From NCBI RefSeq assembly GCF_900637185.1, contig NZ_LR134352.1, positions 1,798,001 through 1,862,000 of the forward strand: DNA of 64,000 nt, given 5' to 3'. The stretch comes from Nocardia asteroides. GTDB lineage: Bacteria > Actinomycetota > Actinomycetes > Mycobacteriales > Mycobacteriaceae. The position numbers and the translations under genes were made by a program. Shown one piece after another: positions 1 through 9,165 of the stretch (positions are counted from its first letter, which is position 1; each line of letters starts with the position of its first letter). The notes under the pieces are model-generated. The model made no database searches, was not told the origin of the DNA, and worked only from the letters and a program-made list of their open reading frames with translations.

Positions 1-860
1 GCTGAACGGCTGATCGGCGCGGCGACGCGGTTGCTCCATGCCTGTGCGGCCGCTTGCGCCAACTCGGTGCAAGAAGCGAATCGTTGATTCGGGTCTTTCG
101 CCAGGGCGCGTTGGAGGACGCGGTCGAGTTCGGGCGGCAGTCCTGGACGTCGTTCGGAAACGCGGGGTGGGGGCGCGGTCAGGTGCGAGCCGATCACCAC
201 GGCCGGATTCGTGGCGGCGAACGGGGTCGTACCGGTGAGGAGCGCGAACAGCGTGCAGGCCAGCGAATATTGGTCGCTGCGGTGGTCGAGCATGCGGCCG
301 GAGAGTTGTTCGGGAGACGCGTAGGCCAGCGTGGCGGTGAAGGTGCCGGTTTGGGTGAGGCCGTTCACGTCGTTGCGGAGCCGGGCGATGCCGAAGTCCG
401 CCAGCAGCACCCGCTCGGGAAGATGCGGATCAGGGCGGGACACCAGGATATTGGCCGGCTTCACATCGCGATGCAGGACGCCGCGACCGTGCGCGAAGTC
501 CAGTGCCGCGGCGATCTCGGTGATGATGCGGATCGCTCGTGCGGGCTCGACCATTCCGATGGTTCCGGCGTCGGAGCCGGGCACGTACTGCATGGCGATC
601 CACAGATTCGGCCCTTCGACACCGCGATCCTGCACGGCCACGATATTCGGGTGATCGAGTTGCGCCACGAGATCGGCTTCGCGTTCGAAACGCAGCCGAA
701 TTTCATTGTCGCCCAGTAGGTCCGCATTGAGCACCTTGAGCGCTACCTGGCGCGGCAGTCGCGGATGCCGGGCGAGGTACACGGTGCCCATTCCGCCTCG
801 GCCCAGAATTCGTTCTATCCCATACCCGGCGAAGGTTTCCGAGATCCCCCTGGTGTCCAC
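1..860 (-). CDS. Ser/Thr protein kinase (PknB-like), cut off at the window edge
   Basis: Hanks-type Ser/Thr kinase with a cytoplasmic catalytic domain that phosphorylates protein substrates. The C-terminal part lies outside the window, so a membrane segment or sensor domain cannot be judged. Read from the GTG at 860: glycine loop GRGGMG (residues 20-25), ATP-binding lysine K42 in VALK, catalytic loop HRDVKPAN, DFG, then SPEQL and SDQYSL in the activation segment. All key catalytic residues are present. The start lies 9 bases after the stop of the upstream hydrolase-like gene on the same strand, so the two are probably co-transcribed. The identity among the Pkn paralogues cannot be fixed without the C-terminal half. 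Confidence 0.9.
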   Translation of the reverse strand, partial: MDTRGISETFAGYGIERILGRGGMGTVYLARHPRLPRQVALKVLNADLLGDNEIRLRFEREADLVAQLDHPNIVAVQDRGVEGPNLWIAMQYVPGSDAGTIGMVEPARAIRIITEIAAALDFAHGRGVLHRDVKPANILVSRPDPHLPERVLLADFGIARLRNDVNGLTQTGTFTATLAYASPEQLSGRMLDHRSDQYSLACTLFALLTGTTPFAATNPAVVIGSHLTAPPPRVSERRPGLPPELDRVLQRALAKDPNQRFASCTELAQAAAQAWSNRVAAPISRS

Positions 861-869
861 GGTTTCGCG

Positions 870-1727
870 TTATCGGCGGATGAGTTTGGCGACGGTGCCG
901 AGGGAGAGTTTGGGGGATTCCTCTTCGACTACGGCGTTCGGGTCGATGAGGGTGGTGTGGGGGAGGGCGGCTTCGGGGTCGGCGAAGGGGGCGTAGGTCT
1001 TGTCGCCGAGGAGGGTGGCGAGGAGGTAGCCGGTGAGGAGGGCTCGGGTGGCCTTCTCGGTTTTGTGTTCGTAGCGGCCCGCGCCGAGGGCGGCGAAGAG
1101 GCGGCGGCCTTCGACGATGCCGTTGTGGGAGGCGCCGTCGATGGTGCGCAGGATGGAGGGGCCCGCCCAGGCGGCGGCGAGGGCGCGGGCGTTGGAGTTG
1201 ACCGAGTCGATATCGGCGGCGCCGGCCAGGATCAGGCCGGGCGTGTCGAGGTCGGGGGCGATGTTCTCCGCGGTGGGGGCGGTGGGCGAGGGGAACAGCG
1301 CGGCGACGGCGGCGACCCGGCGCTGGGCGGCGGCGATGACGGCGGCGCCGGCGCCCATGCCGTGGCCGGCGAGGGCGATGCGGTCGGGGTGCACGCTGAT
1401 GGTGCCGTCACCGAGACGGACCTTGCCGACGATGTCGAGCGTGGTGAGCAGGTCGGTGGCCAGGTCCAGGTGCGACGGGATCGGGCCGCGTTCGGTGTCG
1501 GGCGCGGCGACCACGAAACCCCACGAGGCGACGTGCTCGAGCAGGCTCTTGTAGTTGTCGGCGCTGGTCAGCCAGCCGTGCGCGAACGCGACAGCGGGCA
1601 GGCCGAGCCCGGATTCGGGCGTGAACACCACGCCCGGCTGGCCCGCGATGCCCAGATTTCCGCGCAACACCCGGTGGGGACCACGCGTGGACAGGGTGCT
1701 GAGGAGCGACTTCACCGACACCGACAC
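870..1727 (-). CDS. alpha/beta-hydrolase (dienelactone hydrolase-like) protein without the nucleophilic serine
   Basis: A 285-residue alpha/beta-hydrolase fold protein resembling the dienelactone hydrolase / cutinase-like group. FAHGW gives an oxyanion-type HG turn near residue 50, the nucleophile elbow follows IALAG near residue 120, an aspartate lies in GAADIDS, and a histidine in GASHNG. The elbow reads GHGMGAG where an active enzyme would read GHSMGG, so the catalytic serine is glycine. Asp and His look conserved. It may be a binding or structural paralogue rather than an esterase. It starts with GTG at 1727, diverges from glmS, and runs 9 bases into the kinase gene downstream. No signal peptide is seen. 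Confidence 0.75.
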   Translation of the reverse strand: MSVSVKSLLSTLSTRGPHRVLRGNLGIAGQPGVVFTPESGLGLPAVAFAHGWLTSADNYKSLLEHVASWGFVVAAPDTERGPIPSHLDLATDLLTTLDIVGKVRLGDGTISVHPDRIALAGHGMGAGAAVIAAAQRRVAAVAALFPSPTAPTAENIAPDLDTPGLILAGAADIDSVNSNARALAAAWAGPSILRTIDGASHNGIVEGRRLFAALGAGRYEHKTEKATRALLTGYLLATLLGDKTYAPFADPEAALPHTTLIDPNAVVEEESPKLSLGTVAKLIRR

Positions 1728-1847
1728 GGGGAGAAGAGTATCCGATCACCCCGCGCGCGGAAGAGCCCCAGGTGGGGAACTCGGTCCGGCCCGCACGGCC
1801 GACACCGGCACGGCGAGAACCGGGGTGTATCGCTAGGCTGGACCACC

Positions 1848-3728
1848 ATGTGCGGAATCGTGGGCTACGTCGGGTACCGGGACGCGCTCGGCATTGTCGT
1901 CGACGCGTTGCGACGCATGGAGTATCGCGGATACGACTCCGCGGGCGTCGCGATCCTCGACGGAAACGGGTCGATCGCGATCGAACGCAAGGCAGGAAAG
2001 CTGGCCAATCTGGAGGCCGAGCTGGCCGAGGCCGGTGCCGAGCGGTTCGCGGGCACGAGTGGCATGGGCCACACCCGGTGGGCGACGCACGGCGCGCCGA
2101 CCGACCGCAACGCACACCCGCATCGCGACGCCTCCGGCAAGCTGGCCGTGGTCCACAACGGGATCATCGAGAACTTCGCGCCGCTGCGCCGGGAGCTGGA
2201 GAACGCCGGGGTGGAGCTGCTCAGCGACACCGACACCGAGGTCGCGGTGCATCTGGTGGCCCGCGCCTACGCCGAAGGGCCCACCGCGGGCGACTTCACC
2301 GCGAGCGCGCTGGCCGTGCTGCGCCGCCTCGAGGGCGCGTTCACACTGGTGTTCACCCATGCCGACCACCCGGGCACGATCGTCGCGGCGCGGCAGTCGA
2401 CGCCGCTGGTCGTCGGCGTCGGCCAGGGCGAGATGTTCATCGCCTCCGATGTCACCGCGTTCATCGAGCACACCCGCGAGGCGGTCGAGCTCGGGCAGAA
2501 CCAGGCCGTGGTGATCACCGCCGACAGCTATGTCGTCACCGACTTCGACGGCAACACCGAGGGTGTGGTCAGCAGGCCGTTCACCATCGACTGGGACCTC
2601 GCCGCCGCCGAGAAGGGCGGCCACGACTACTTCATGCTCAAGGAGATCGAGGAGCAGCCGACCGCCGTCGCCGACACCCTGATCGGGCATTTCGTCGTCG
2701 ACGAGAACGGCGGCCGGATCGTCCTGGACGAACAGCGCCTCGCCGACCAGGAACTGCGCGAGTTCGACAAGGTGTTCGTCGTGGCGTGTGGCAGCTCCTA
2801 CCACGCGGGCCTGCTGGCCAAGTACGCGATCGAGCACTGGACCCGGGTGCCGGTGGAGGTGGAGCTGGCCAGCGAGTTCCGCTACCGCGACCCGGTGCTG
2901 GACCGGTCGACGCTGGTGGTGGCCATCTCGCAGTCCGGCGAGACCGCCGACACGCTCGAAGCGGTGCGCCACGCCAAGGAGCAGAAGGCGCGCGTGCTCG
3001 CGATCTGCAACACCAACGGCGCGCAGATCCCGCGCGAGTCCGACGCGGTGATCTACACCAGGACCGGCCCGGAGATCGGCGTCGCCTCGACCAAGGCGTT
3101 CCTCGCCCAGGTGGCGGCCAACTACCTGGTCGGCCTGGCGCTGGCGCAGGCGCGCGGCGTGAAGTACCCCGACGAGGTGGCGCGCGAGTTCGCCGAGCTC
3201 GAGGCCATGCCGAAGCTGATCGCGCGGGTGCTGGAGACCGGTTCGCAGGTGCGGGCCATCGCGCGCGAGCTCGCGCACGTGCCGACGGTGCTGTTCCTGG
3301 GCCGCCACGTGGGCTACCCGGTGGCGCTGGAGGGCGCGCTCAAGCTCAAGGAACTGGCGTACATGCACGCCGAGGGCTTCGCGGCCGGGGAGCTCAAGCA
3401 CGGCCCGATCGCGCTGATCGAGGACGGGCTGCCGGTGATCGTGGTGATGCCGTCGCCGAAGGGCCGACCGGTGCTGCACTCGAAGCTGCTCAGCAATATC
3501 CGCGAGATCCAGGCGCGCGGCGCGCGCACGATCGTGATCGCGGAGGAGGGCGACGACACCGTGCGCCCGTTCGCCGACGACCTGATCGAGATCCCGGCGG
3601 CGCCGACGCTCTACCAGCCGCTGCTGTCGACGGTGCCGTTGCAGATCTTCGCCGCCGAGGTGGCGCAGGCCCGCGGCTACGACGTGGACAAGCCGCGCAA
3701 CCTGGCCAAGTCGGTCACGGTCGAATAG
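1848..3728 (+). CDS. glmS: glutamine--fructose-6-phosphate aminotransferase (isomerizing)
   Basis: GlmS makes glucosamine-6-phosphate from fructose-6-phosphate and glutamine, the first step toward UDP-GlcNAc for peptidoglycan and mycothiol. The protein has 626 residues, the usual length. It begins MCGIVGY, so Cys2 becomes the N-terminal nucleophile of the glutaminase domain (residues about 2-235). Two SIS sugar-isomerase domains follow, with CGSSYHAG and SQSGETADT, and the family C-terminus DKPRNLAKSVTVE is present. The ATG at 1848 is fixed by the need for Cys at position 2, although the frame is open far upstream. No glmS ribozyme-like leader was noticed in the short upstream gap. Confidence 0.97.
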   Translation: MCGIVGYVGYRDALGIVVDALRRMEYRGYDSAGVAILDGNGSIAIERKAGKLANLEAELAEAGAERFAGTSGMGHTRWATHGAPTDRNAHPHRDASGKLAVVHNGIIENFAPLRRELENAGVELLSDTDTEVAVHLVARAYAEGPTAGDFTASALAVLRRLEGAFTLVFTHADHPGTIVAARQSTPLVVGVGQGEMFIASDVTAFIEHTREAVELGQNQAVVITADSYVVTDFDGNTEGVVSRPFTIDWDLAAAEKGGHDYFMLKEIEEQPTAVADTLIGHFVVDENGGRIVLDEQRLADQELREFDKVFVVACGSSYHAGLLAKYAIEHWTRVPVEVELASEFRYRDPVLDRSTLVVAISQSGETADTLEAVRHAKEQKARVLAICNTNGAQIPRESDAVIYTRTGPEIGVASTKAFLAQVAANYLVGLALAQARGVKYPDEVAREFAELEAMPKLIARVLETGSQVRAIARELAHVPTVLFLGRHVGYPVALEGALKLKELAYMHAEGFAAGELKHGPIALIEDGLPVIVVMPSPKGRPVLHSKLLSNIREIQARGARTIVIAEEGDDTVRPFADDLIEIPAAPTLYQPLLSTVPLQIFAAEVAQARGYDVDKPRNLAKSVTVE

Positions 3729-3764
3729 GGCCTGGTCGGCCGGCCCGGTGGCCGGCCGACGCGC

Positions 3765-4190
3765 TCACTGGACCGTGATGGTGCCGCGCATGTCGGGGTG
3801 CAGGCTGCACAGGTAGCGGTAGGTGCCGGGCTGGGTGAAGGTGTAGGACCACTCGCCCTTGTCGATGATGGGGCTGTTGATGCCCATCGCCTTGTCGCCG
3901 ATGCCCTGCACGTTGTGCGGGGCCTTGTCGGAGAACTTCCAGGTGACGGTCTCGCCGACCTTGACGGTGGCGTCGGCGGGCGCGTACTTCATGCCGGTGA
4001 CCTCGACGGTGAGGTTGGTCGGCTTGTGCTCGGTCGGCGTGGTCGTGGTGGAGACCGGACGCGGCTTGCGGGTGGTGGTGGAGGCGGCGCTGCCCGAGTC
4101 GCCGGAACAGCCGGCGACCAGCAGGGTGGCGGCCACGACGAATCCGGCGACAACCCGGGTGGATGCGGCGCGGTGACGAACCATCGACAT
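3765..4190 (-). CDS. cupredoxin-domain (plastocyanin-like) lipoprotein
   Basis: A secreted, lipid-anchored blue-copper-type protein of 141 residues. The signal peptide has the lipobox LLVAGC (Cys near residue 28), then a Ser/Thr/Lys/Pro-rich linker (TTTTPTEHKPT), then one cupredoxin domain. Type 1 copper ligands are visible: His in APHNVQ, and Cys, His and Met in YLCSLHPDMRG. This suggests extracytoplasmic electron transfer or copper handling. The partner is unknown. ATG 4190 is used; ATG 4184 in MSM is an alternative. It diverges from nnr with a 69-base gap and converges on glmS. Confidence 0.85.
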   Translation of the reverse strand: MSMVRHRAASTRVVAGFVVAATLLVAGCSGDSGSAASTTTRKPRPVSTTTTPTEHKPTNLTVEVTGMKYAPADATVKVGETVTWKFSDKAPHNVQGIGDKAMGINSPIIDKGEWSYTFTQPGTYRYLCSLHPDMRGTITVQ

Positions 4191-4259
4191 GGTTGTGGAG
4201 CGTAGTCTGCGAACGATCGCGGACCTGTCGTGGGCCGCGCGGGCGGCCGGGAGGCGACG

Positions 4260-5699
4260 ATGACGGATCGGCGTGGCTACTTCACCGCCGACCAGGTGCG
4301 CGCGGCCGAGGCCGAACTGTTCACCCGGGTGCCCGCCGGGATGCCGATGCGGCGGGCCGCGCACGGCCTGGCCACGGTGGTGGCGGGCGAATTGCGTTCC
4401 GGGACGGGCGGTGTCGCCGGGCGGACGGTGGGTCTGCTGGTCGGCTCGGGGGACAACGGTGGCGACGCGCTGTGGGCCGGATCGATGCTGGCGCGGCGGG
4501 GCGTCGCGGTGCGGGCGGTGTTGCTGAATCCCGAACGCGCGCACCGGGAAGGGCTCGCGGCCTTGCGCGGCGCGGGTGGCCGGGTGGTGGAGCGGCTCGG
4601 CGCGGTGGATCTGGCGATCGACGGCATCGTGGGGATCTCGGGACGTGGGCCGTTGCGTCCGGCGGCGGCGGAACTGGTTGCCGCGCTGGATGTTCCGATC
4701 ATCGCCGCCGATCTGCCCAGTGGTGTCGATCCGGATACCGGTGCGATCGACGGGCCCGCGGTGCGCGCGGAGGTGACGGTCGCGTTCGGCGCGTACAAGC
4801 CGGTGCACGCGCTCGCGCAGCCGAACTGCGGGCGAATCGTGCTGGTGCCGATCGGTTTACAGCTGCCCGAACCCGATCTCGCGCAGCTCGATCCGGCGGC
4901 GGTCGGGGCGGGCTGGCCGGTGCCGGGAGCCGCGGACGACAAGTACAGCCAGGGCGTGGTCGGGATCTGCGCGGGCAGCGCGAAGTATCCCGGCGCCGGG
5001 GTGTTGAGTACCGGCGCGGCGGTGGCGGCGACCTCGGGTCTGGTCCGCTATGTCGGCGAGGACGCCGAGGTGCTGGCGAAGTTCCCCGAAGTGGTCGCCA
5101 GTCACACGATCTCCGGGGCGGGCCGGGTCCAGGCGTGGGTGTTCGGACCGGGGGCGGGCACGGACGCGGCCGCGCGGGACCGGCTGGCGCAGGTGCTGGC
5201 CACCGAGCTGCCCGTCCTCGTCGACGCCGACGGGCTCACGCTGCTCGCCGCCGAACCCGATCTGGTCCGTGGTCGCACCGCGCCGACCGTCCTCACCCCG
5301 CACGCCGGGGAGTTCGCCCGGCTCACCGGCTCGTCGCCCGAGCCGGATCGGGTGGCGGCGGTCCGGGCGCTCGCCGCGGACTGGGGGGTGACGGTGCTGC
5401 TGAAAGGTCGCGCGACGATCGTCGCCGCGCCGGGAGAACCGACGCTGGTGAACGACGCGGGCGGCTCCTGGGCCGCGACCGCGGGCGCGGGCGACGTCCT
5501 GTCCGGCATCCTCGGGTCGCTGCTCGCGGCCGGTCGCCCGCCCGCCTGGTCGGCCGCCGCCGCCGCCCGCGTCCACGCCCTCGCCGCCAACCTGGCCGCC
5601 TACGCCGGGCAACCCGCCGCGGCCCCGATCTCGGCCACGCCGCTGCTCGACCACATCCGGCCCGCGGTCCGGGTGCTCCGGGAGCTCGCGTCGAGCTGA
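4260..5699 (+). CDS. nnr: bifunctional NAD(P)HX epimerase / ADP-dependent NAD(P)HX dehydratase
   Basis: A metabolite-repair enzyme that restores damaged, hydrated NADH and NADPH. It has 479 residues. The N-terminal YjeF_N epimerase domain covers about residues 1-215 (SGDNGGDALWAG, ADLPSGVDPDTG). The C-terminal ribokinase-like dehydratase domain covers about 225-475, with TPHAGEFARL and the GAGD motif in ATAGAGDVLSG. The start at ATG 4260 is preceded by GGGAGGCGACG. It opens a tightly spaced run (nnr, alr, hydrolase, tsaE, tsaB, rimI, tsaD). The same nnr-alr neighbourhood is known in mycobacteria. Confidence 0.93.
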   Translation: MTDRRGYFTADQVRAAEAELFTRVPAGMPMRRAAHGLATVVAGELRSGTGGVAGRTVGLLVGSGDNGGDALWAGSMLARRGVAVRAVLLNPERAHREGLAALRGAGGRVVERLGAVDLAIDGIVGISGRGPLRPAAAELVAALDVPIIAADLPSGVDPDTGAIDGPAVRAEVTVAFGAYKPVHALAQPNCGRIVLVPIGLQLPEPDLAQLDPAAVGAGWPVPGAADDKYSQGVVGICAGSAKYPGAGVLSTGAAVAATSGLVRYVGEDAEVLAKFPEVVASHTISGAGRVQAWVFGPGAGTDAAARDRLAQVLATELPVLVDADGLTLLAAEPDLVRGRTAPTVLTPHAGEFARLTGSSPEPDRVAAVRALAADWGVTVLLKGRATIVAAPGEPTLVNDAGGSWAATAGAGDVLSGILGSLLAAGRPPAWSAAAAARVHALAANLAAYAGQPAAAPISATPLLDHIRPAVRVLRELASS

Positions 5700-5758
5700 G
5701 CCGCGACATGCTCGCCCCAGCTGCGGCGGAGCGCCCGGCTCCTGGCAGGATCGACGCT

Positions 5759-6886
5759 GTGAATGCGCAAGTGGAGACGGTCATCGACTTGGATGCCATT
5801 GCCCACAACGTGCGCGTCCTGCGGGAATACGCCCAGGGCGCCGCGGTGATGGCGGTGGTCAAGGCGGATGGCTACAACCACGGCGCGGTCGAGGTCGCGC
5901 GGACGGCGCTGGCGGCGGGCGCCGCCGAGCTGGGCGTCACCACGGTCGCCGAGGCGCTGGTCCTGCGCGCGGCCGGGATCACCGCGCCGATCCTGTGCTG
6001 GCTCAACACCATCGACGCCGACTACGCCGCCGCGGTCGCGGCCGACATCGAGATCGGGGTGTCCTCGCTCGCCCAGCTGCGGGCCGTCGAGCAGGGCGCC
6101 CGTCGCGCGGGCCGCACCGCGACGATCTCACTCAAGGTCGACACCGGCCTGAACCGCAACGGGGTGTCGGTGACCGAGTATCCGCAGGTCCTGCAGGCTC
6201 TGCGCGCGCTCGTCGACGAGCAGGCCGCCCGCTTCCGGGCGATCTTCTCCCACCTCGCGCACGCCGACGAACCCGACCATCCGATGCTGGACCGGCAGCG
6301 TGAACGCTTCGTCGAGGCGATCGCCCTGGCCAAGGAGCACGGGCTCGAACCCGAGCAGGCGCACCTGGCCAACTCCGCGGCCACCCTCACCCGCCCCGAC
6401 CTGCATTTCGACCTGGTCCGGCCGGGCATCGCCGTGTACGGGCTGTCGCCGATTCCCGAGCTCGGCGACTACGGGCTGCGGCCCGCCATGACCCTGCAGG
6501 CCGAGGTCACGCTGGTGAAACGGGTCGCCGCGGGCGAGGGCGTGTCCTACGGGCATCGCTGGATCGCGCCGCGCGACACCACCGTCGCGCTGATCCCGGC
6601 CGGTTACGCCGACGGCGTATTCCGCTCGCTGAGTGGGCGTTTCGAGGTGTGGCTGGGCGGCGGCAGGCACCGTAATGTCGGGCGGGTGTGCATGGATCAG
6701 TTCATGGTCGACCTCGGCGAGAATCCGGGTGGCGTGCGCGCCGGTGACCGGGCGGTGCTGTTCGGCGGCGGCGCCGGACATCCGCACCCGCTCGACTGGG
6801 CCAGGGCCCTGGACACCATCGACTACGAGATCGTGTGCTCGCCGCGCGGGCGCGCGGTGCGCCGGTACGTGGGGACCGGCCGATGA
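5759..6886 (+). CDS. alr: alanine racemase
   Basis: PLP-dependent racemase that makes D-alanine for peptidoglycan in the cytosol. It has 375 residues. The PLP lysine is in AVVKADGYNHG near residue 35, the N-terminal TIM barrel carries KVDTGLNRNG and SHLAHADEPD, and the C-terminal beta domain carries YGHRW and RVCMDQFMVD. GTG 5759 is preferred because MNAQVETVIDLDAI matches the family N-terminus and GGCAGGA lies upstream. An in-frame ATG at 5708 would add 17 residues unlike the family. Its stop overlaps the next start in ATGA at 6883-6886, which indicates translational coupling. Confidence 0.96.
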   Translation: MNAQVETVIDLDAIAHNVRVLREYAQGAAVMAVVKADGYNHGAVEVARTALAAGAAELGVTTVAEALVLRAAGITAPILCWLNTIDADYAAAVAADIEIGVSSLAQLRAVEQGARRAGRTATISLKVDTGLNRNGVSVTEYPQVLQALRALVDEQAARFRAIFSHLAHADEPDHPMLDRQRERFVEAIALAKEHGLEPEQAHLANSAATLTRPDLHFDLVRPGIAVYGLSPIPELGDYGLRPAMTLQAEVTLVKRVAAGEGVSYGHRWIAPRDTTVALIPAGYADGVFRSLSGRFEVWLGGGRHRNVGRVCMDQFMVDLGENPGGVRAGDRAVLFGGGAGHPHPLDWARALDTIDYEIVCSPRGRAVRRYVGTGR

Positions 6887-7959
6887 CGCGCGGCACGGTG
6901 CTCCTGCGCGGCGGCCTGGCCACCGCCGGTCTGCTCGGCGCGCTCGCCGTCGCGCACACGCTGCGCCGGATCGGCGCCCGGGTGCGCTGGCCCGCCGAAC
7001 GCGACGAGTACCGCGACGAGAACTTCGCCCTCATCGACGAGGACGAGCCGGGGGAGGTGCGCGCCGACGACGGTGTGTCGCTGGCCACCCGCACCTACGG
7101 CGACGCGAGCGCCGAGGTGACCATCGTCTTCGTGCACGGCTTCTGCAACAGCATGGAGTCCTTCCACTTCCAGCGCCGCGATCTCGCCCTGCGGTACGGC
7201 GAGCGGGTGCGGATGGTCTTCTTCGACCAGCGCGGACACGGCCGCTCCGGCGTGCCCGCCACCGAGAGCTGCACCATCGGCCAGCTCGGTCACGATGTCG
7301 CGGCCGTGGTGCGCGAGTGCGCGCCGACCGGCCCGGTGGTCCTGGTCGGACATTCGCTGGGCGGGATGGCGGTGCTCGCCGCGGCGGCCCAGTTCCCCGA
7401 ACTCTTCGCGACGCGGGTGATCGGCGTCGGCCTGTTCAGCACGGCGGCCGCGGAGGTGACCGCCACCGGACTGCCGCAGCTGCTGCGTCATCCGGCGATG
7501 GAGGGTTTCCGGCTGGCGGTGCGGACCGCGCCGGCCTTCGTCCAGCTGAGCCGGACCGCGAGCAAGCAGCTGGTGACACCGATGCTGCACGTCAGCTCGT
7601 TCCACGGGCCGGTGAGCCCGACCCTGTCGCGGTTCACCACCATGATGATCGACCGCACCCCGGTCGTCACGATCGAGAAGTTCCTGAAAGCGATTGAGCT
7701 GCACGACGAGTCGGCCGCGCTGCCGGTGCTGGCCGGGCTGCCCGTGCTGATCCTGGGCGGGGCGCACGACATGGTGATCCCCTTCGCCAACTCGCGGGTG
7801 CTGGCCGAGGCGCTGCCCGGTAGCGAACTCGTGCGTCTGGGTGGGGCGGCGCACATGCCGCACCTGCAATACCCGGACGTGACGCTCGACGCACTCGACC
7901 GGCTGCTGGCGCTGGCCGGCTTCGGCGACACCCGCGGTGGGGAGGCCGTCGGTGGCTGA
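6883..7959 (+). CDS. alpha/beta hydrolase with N-terminal membrane segment
   Basis: A 358-residue alpha/beta hydrolase of unknown substrate. It has an N-terminal hydrophobic segment (GGLATAGLLGALAVAHTL, about residues 8-25), HG in FVHGFCNS, the nucleophile elbow GHSLGGMA with an intact serine, a catalytic aspartate region LGGAHDMVIP and the histidine in AAHMPHLQ. It is probably membrane-tethered or exported. It overlaps alr by 4 bases and tsaE by 8 bases, so it is translated as part of the alr-tsa operon. The position suggests a cell-envelope lipid or ester substrate, but that is inference. Confidence 0.85.
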   Translation: MTRGTVLLRGGLATAGLLGALAVAHTLRRIGARVRWPAERDEYRDENFALIDEDEPGEVRADDGVSLATRTYGDASAEVTIVFVHGFCNSMESFHFQRRDLALRYGERVRMVFFDQRGHGRSGVPATESCTIGQLGHDVAAVVRECAPTGPVVLVGHSLGGMAVLAAAAQFPELFATRVIGVGLFSTAAAEVTATGLPQLLRHPAMEGFRLAVRTAPAFVQLSRTASKQLVTPMLHVSSFHGPVSPTLSRFTTMMIDRTPVVTIEKFLKAIELHDESAALPVLAGLPVLILGGAHDMVIPFANSRVLAEALPGSELVRLGGAAHMPHLQYPDVTLDALDRLLALAGFGDTRGGEAVGG

Positions 7960-8407
7960 CGCACAGCACCGGGTCCTGGCCACGGTCGAGGACACCGAAG
8001 CCTTCGGCCGGGAACTGGCCCAGACCCTGCGCGCGGGCGACCTGGTGGTCCTCGACGGTCCGCTCGGCGCCGGGAAAACCGCGTTGACCAGGGGAATCGC
8101 TGCCGGGCTCGGTGTCGAGGGGCGGGTCAGCTCGCCGACCTTCATCATCGCGCGGGCGCACCGGGCCGGGCAGCGCGCCGACGGCACCGCGGGCGTGCCG
8201 ATGGTGCACGTCGACGCCTATCGCCTCGCGGGCGACCTCGACGAACTCGACGCGCTCGACCTCGACACCGACCTGCACCACGCCGTCGTCGTGGTCGAGT
8301 GGGGCAAGGGTGTCGTGGAGCACCTCGCCGAACGTCACCTGCGGGTGCAGCTGGCCAGGGAACCGGAATCCGATGTGCGCACGGCCAACTGGGAGTGGAT
8401 CGGATAA
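7952..8407 (+). CDS. tsaE: tRNA threonylcarbamoyladenosine biosynthesis ATPase TsaE
   Basis: The P-loop ATPase that drives turnover of the TsaBD complex in t6A37 modification of ANN-decoding tRNAs. It has 151 residues. The Walker A motif is GPLGAGKTAL, followed by SSPTFII and the HVDAYRL and VVEWG strands typical of YjeE/TsaE. GTG 7952 is chosen because GGGGAGG lies about 7 bases before it; GTG 7937 is an alternative. It overlaps the end of the hydrolase gene and is followed by tsaB, rimI and tsaD, so the complete TsaB/D/E set sits in one operon. Confidence 0.95.
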   Translation: MADAQHRVLATVEDTEAFGRELAQTLRAGDLVVLDGPLGAGKTALTRGIAAGLGVEGRVSSPTFIIARAHRAGQRADGTAGVPMVHVDAYRLAGDLDELDALDLDTDLHHAVVVVEWGKGVVEHLAERHLRVQLAREPESDVRTANWEWIG

Positions 8408-8472
8408 CGCCGGGATCGCCGGGCACCACTACGCGCCGGGCGCCGATACCACCCGGTATTGTTGAGACAATC

Positions 8473-9165
8473 ATGCTCGTACTAGCAGTCGACACCGCGA
8501 CACCCGCCGTTACAGCGGGATTGGTGCATCTGTCACCTGCCGCCGACGCGGACTCCCGGCCCGCCGTGGCGACGCTCGCTGCCCGCGTGAAGGTCGACGC
8601 GCGCGCCCACGCCGAGGTGCTCACCCCGCAGATCCTGGAATGCCTCACCGAAGCCGGTGTCCGCCGCGACGAGCTGGACGCGCTCGTCGTGGGGATCGGG
8701 CCGGGCCCGTTCACCGGGCTCCGGGTGGGGATGGCCACCGCCGCCGCCTTCGGCGACGCGCTGGGCCTGCCGGTGCACGGTGTGTGCAGCCTCGACGCCA
8801 TCGCCGTGGATGCCGCGAGCGAGCAGCGTGACGTGGGCGAGCTGCTGGTGGTCACCGACGCGCGCAGGCGCGAGGTGTACTGGGCGCGCTATCTACACGG
8901 GGTGCGTACGGCGGGTCCCGAGGTGTGCAAGCCGGGCGACGTGCCGCTGGGCGAGGCCGTGGCGATCGCCGGGTCGGCCGCGCACGTGGACTTCTTCGAT
9001 CTGCCGGTGCTGCCGAGCGAGTCGCCCTCGCCCGCCGGCCTGGTGACGGTCGCCGCCGCCGAGCTGCTGGCGGGCACCGCGCCCGAGGCCCTGGTGCCGC
9101 TGTATCTGCGCAGGCCCGACGCCGTGGAGAACAGTTTCCGCACGCTCGACCGGACCGGGGCGTGA
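8473..9165 (+). CDS. tsaB: tRNA threonylcarbamoyladenosine biosynthesis protein TsaB
   Basis: The non-catalytic actin-fold partner that dimerises with TsaD in t6A synthesis. It has 230 residues, the usual size. MLVLAVDTATPAVTAG is the ASKHA phosphate-1 strand, HAEVLTPQI follows, and the family signature GIGPGPFTGLRVG lies near residue 75. A 65-base gap separates it from tsaE. Its stop overlaps the rimI start (GTGA at 9162-9165). Confidence 0.95.
   Translation: MLVLAVDTATPAVTAGLVHLSPAADADSRPAVATLAARVKVDARAHAEVLTPQILECLTEAGVRRDELDALVVGIGPGPFTGLRVGMATAAAFGDALGLPVHGVCSLDAIAVDAASEQRDVGELLVVTDARRREVYWARYLHGVRTAGPEVCKPGDVPLGEAVAIAGSAAHVDFFDLPVLPSESPSPAGLVTVAAAELLAGTAPEALVPLYLRRPDAVENSFRTLDRTGA

Noticed and set aside
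1728..1847. glmS-type ribozyme before glmS
   Set aside because: The gap is only 120 bases, shows no ribozyme core by eye, and such ribozymes are typical of Firmicutes.
1833..3479. A 548-residue open frame antisense to glmS
   Set aside because: glmS is unmistakable on the other strand. The antisense product is low-complexity His/Gln/Arg-rich sequence.
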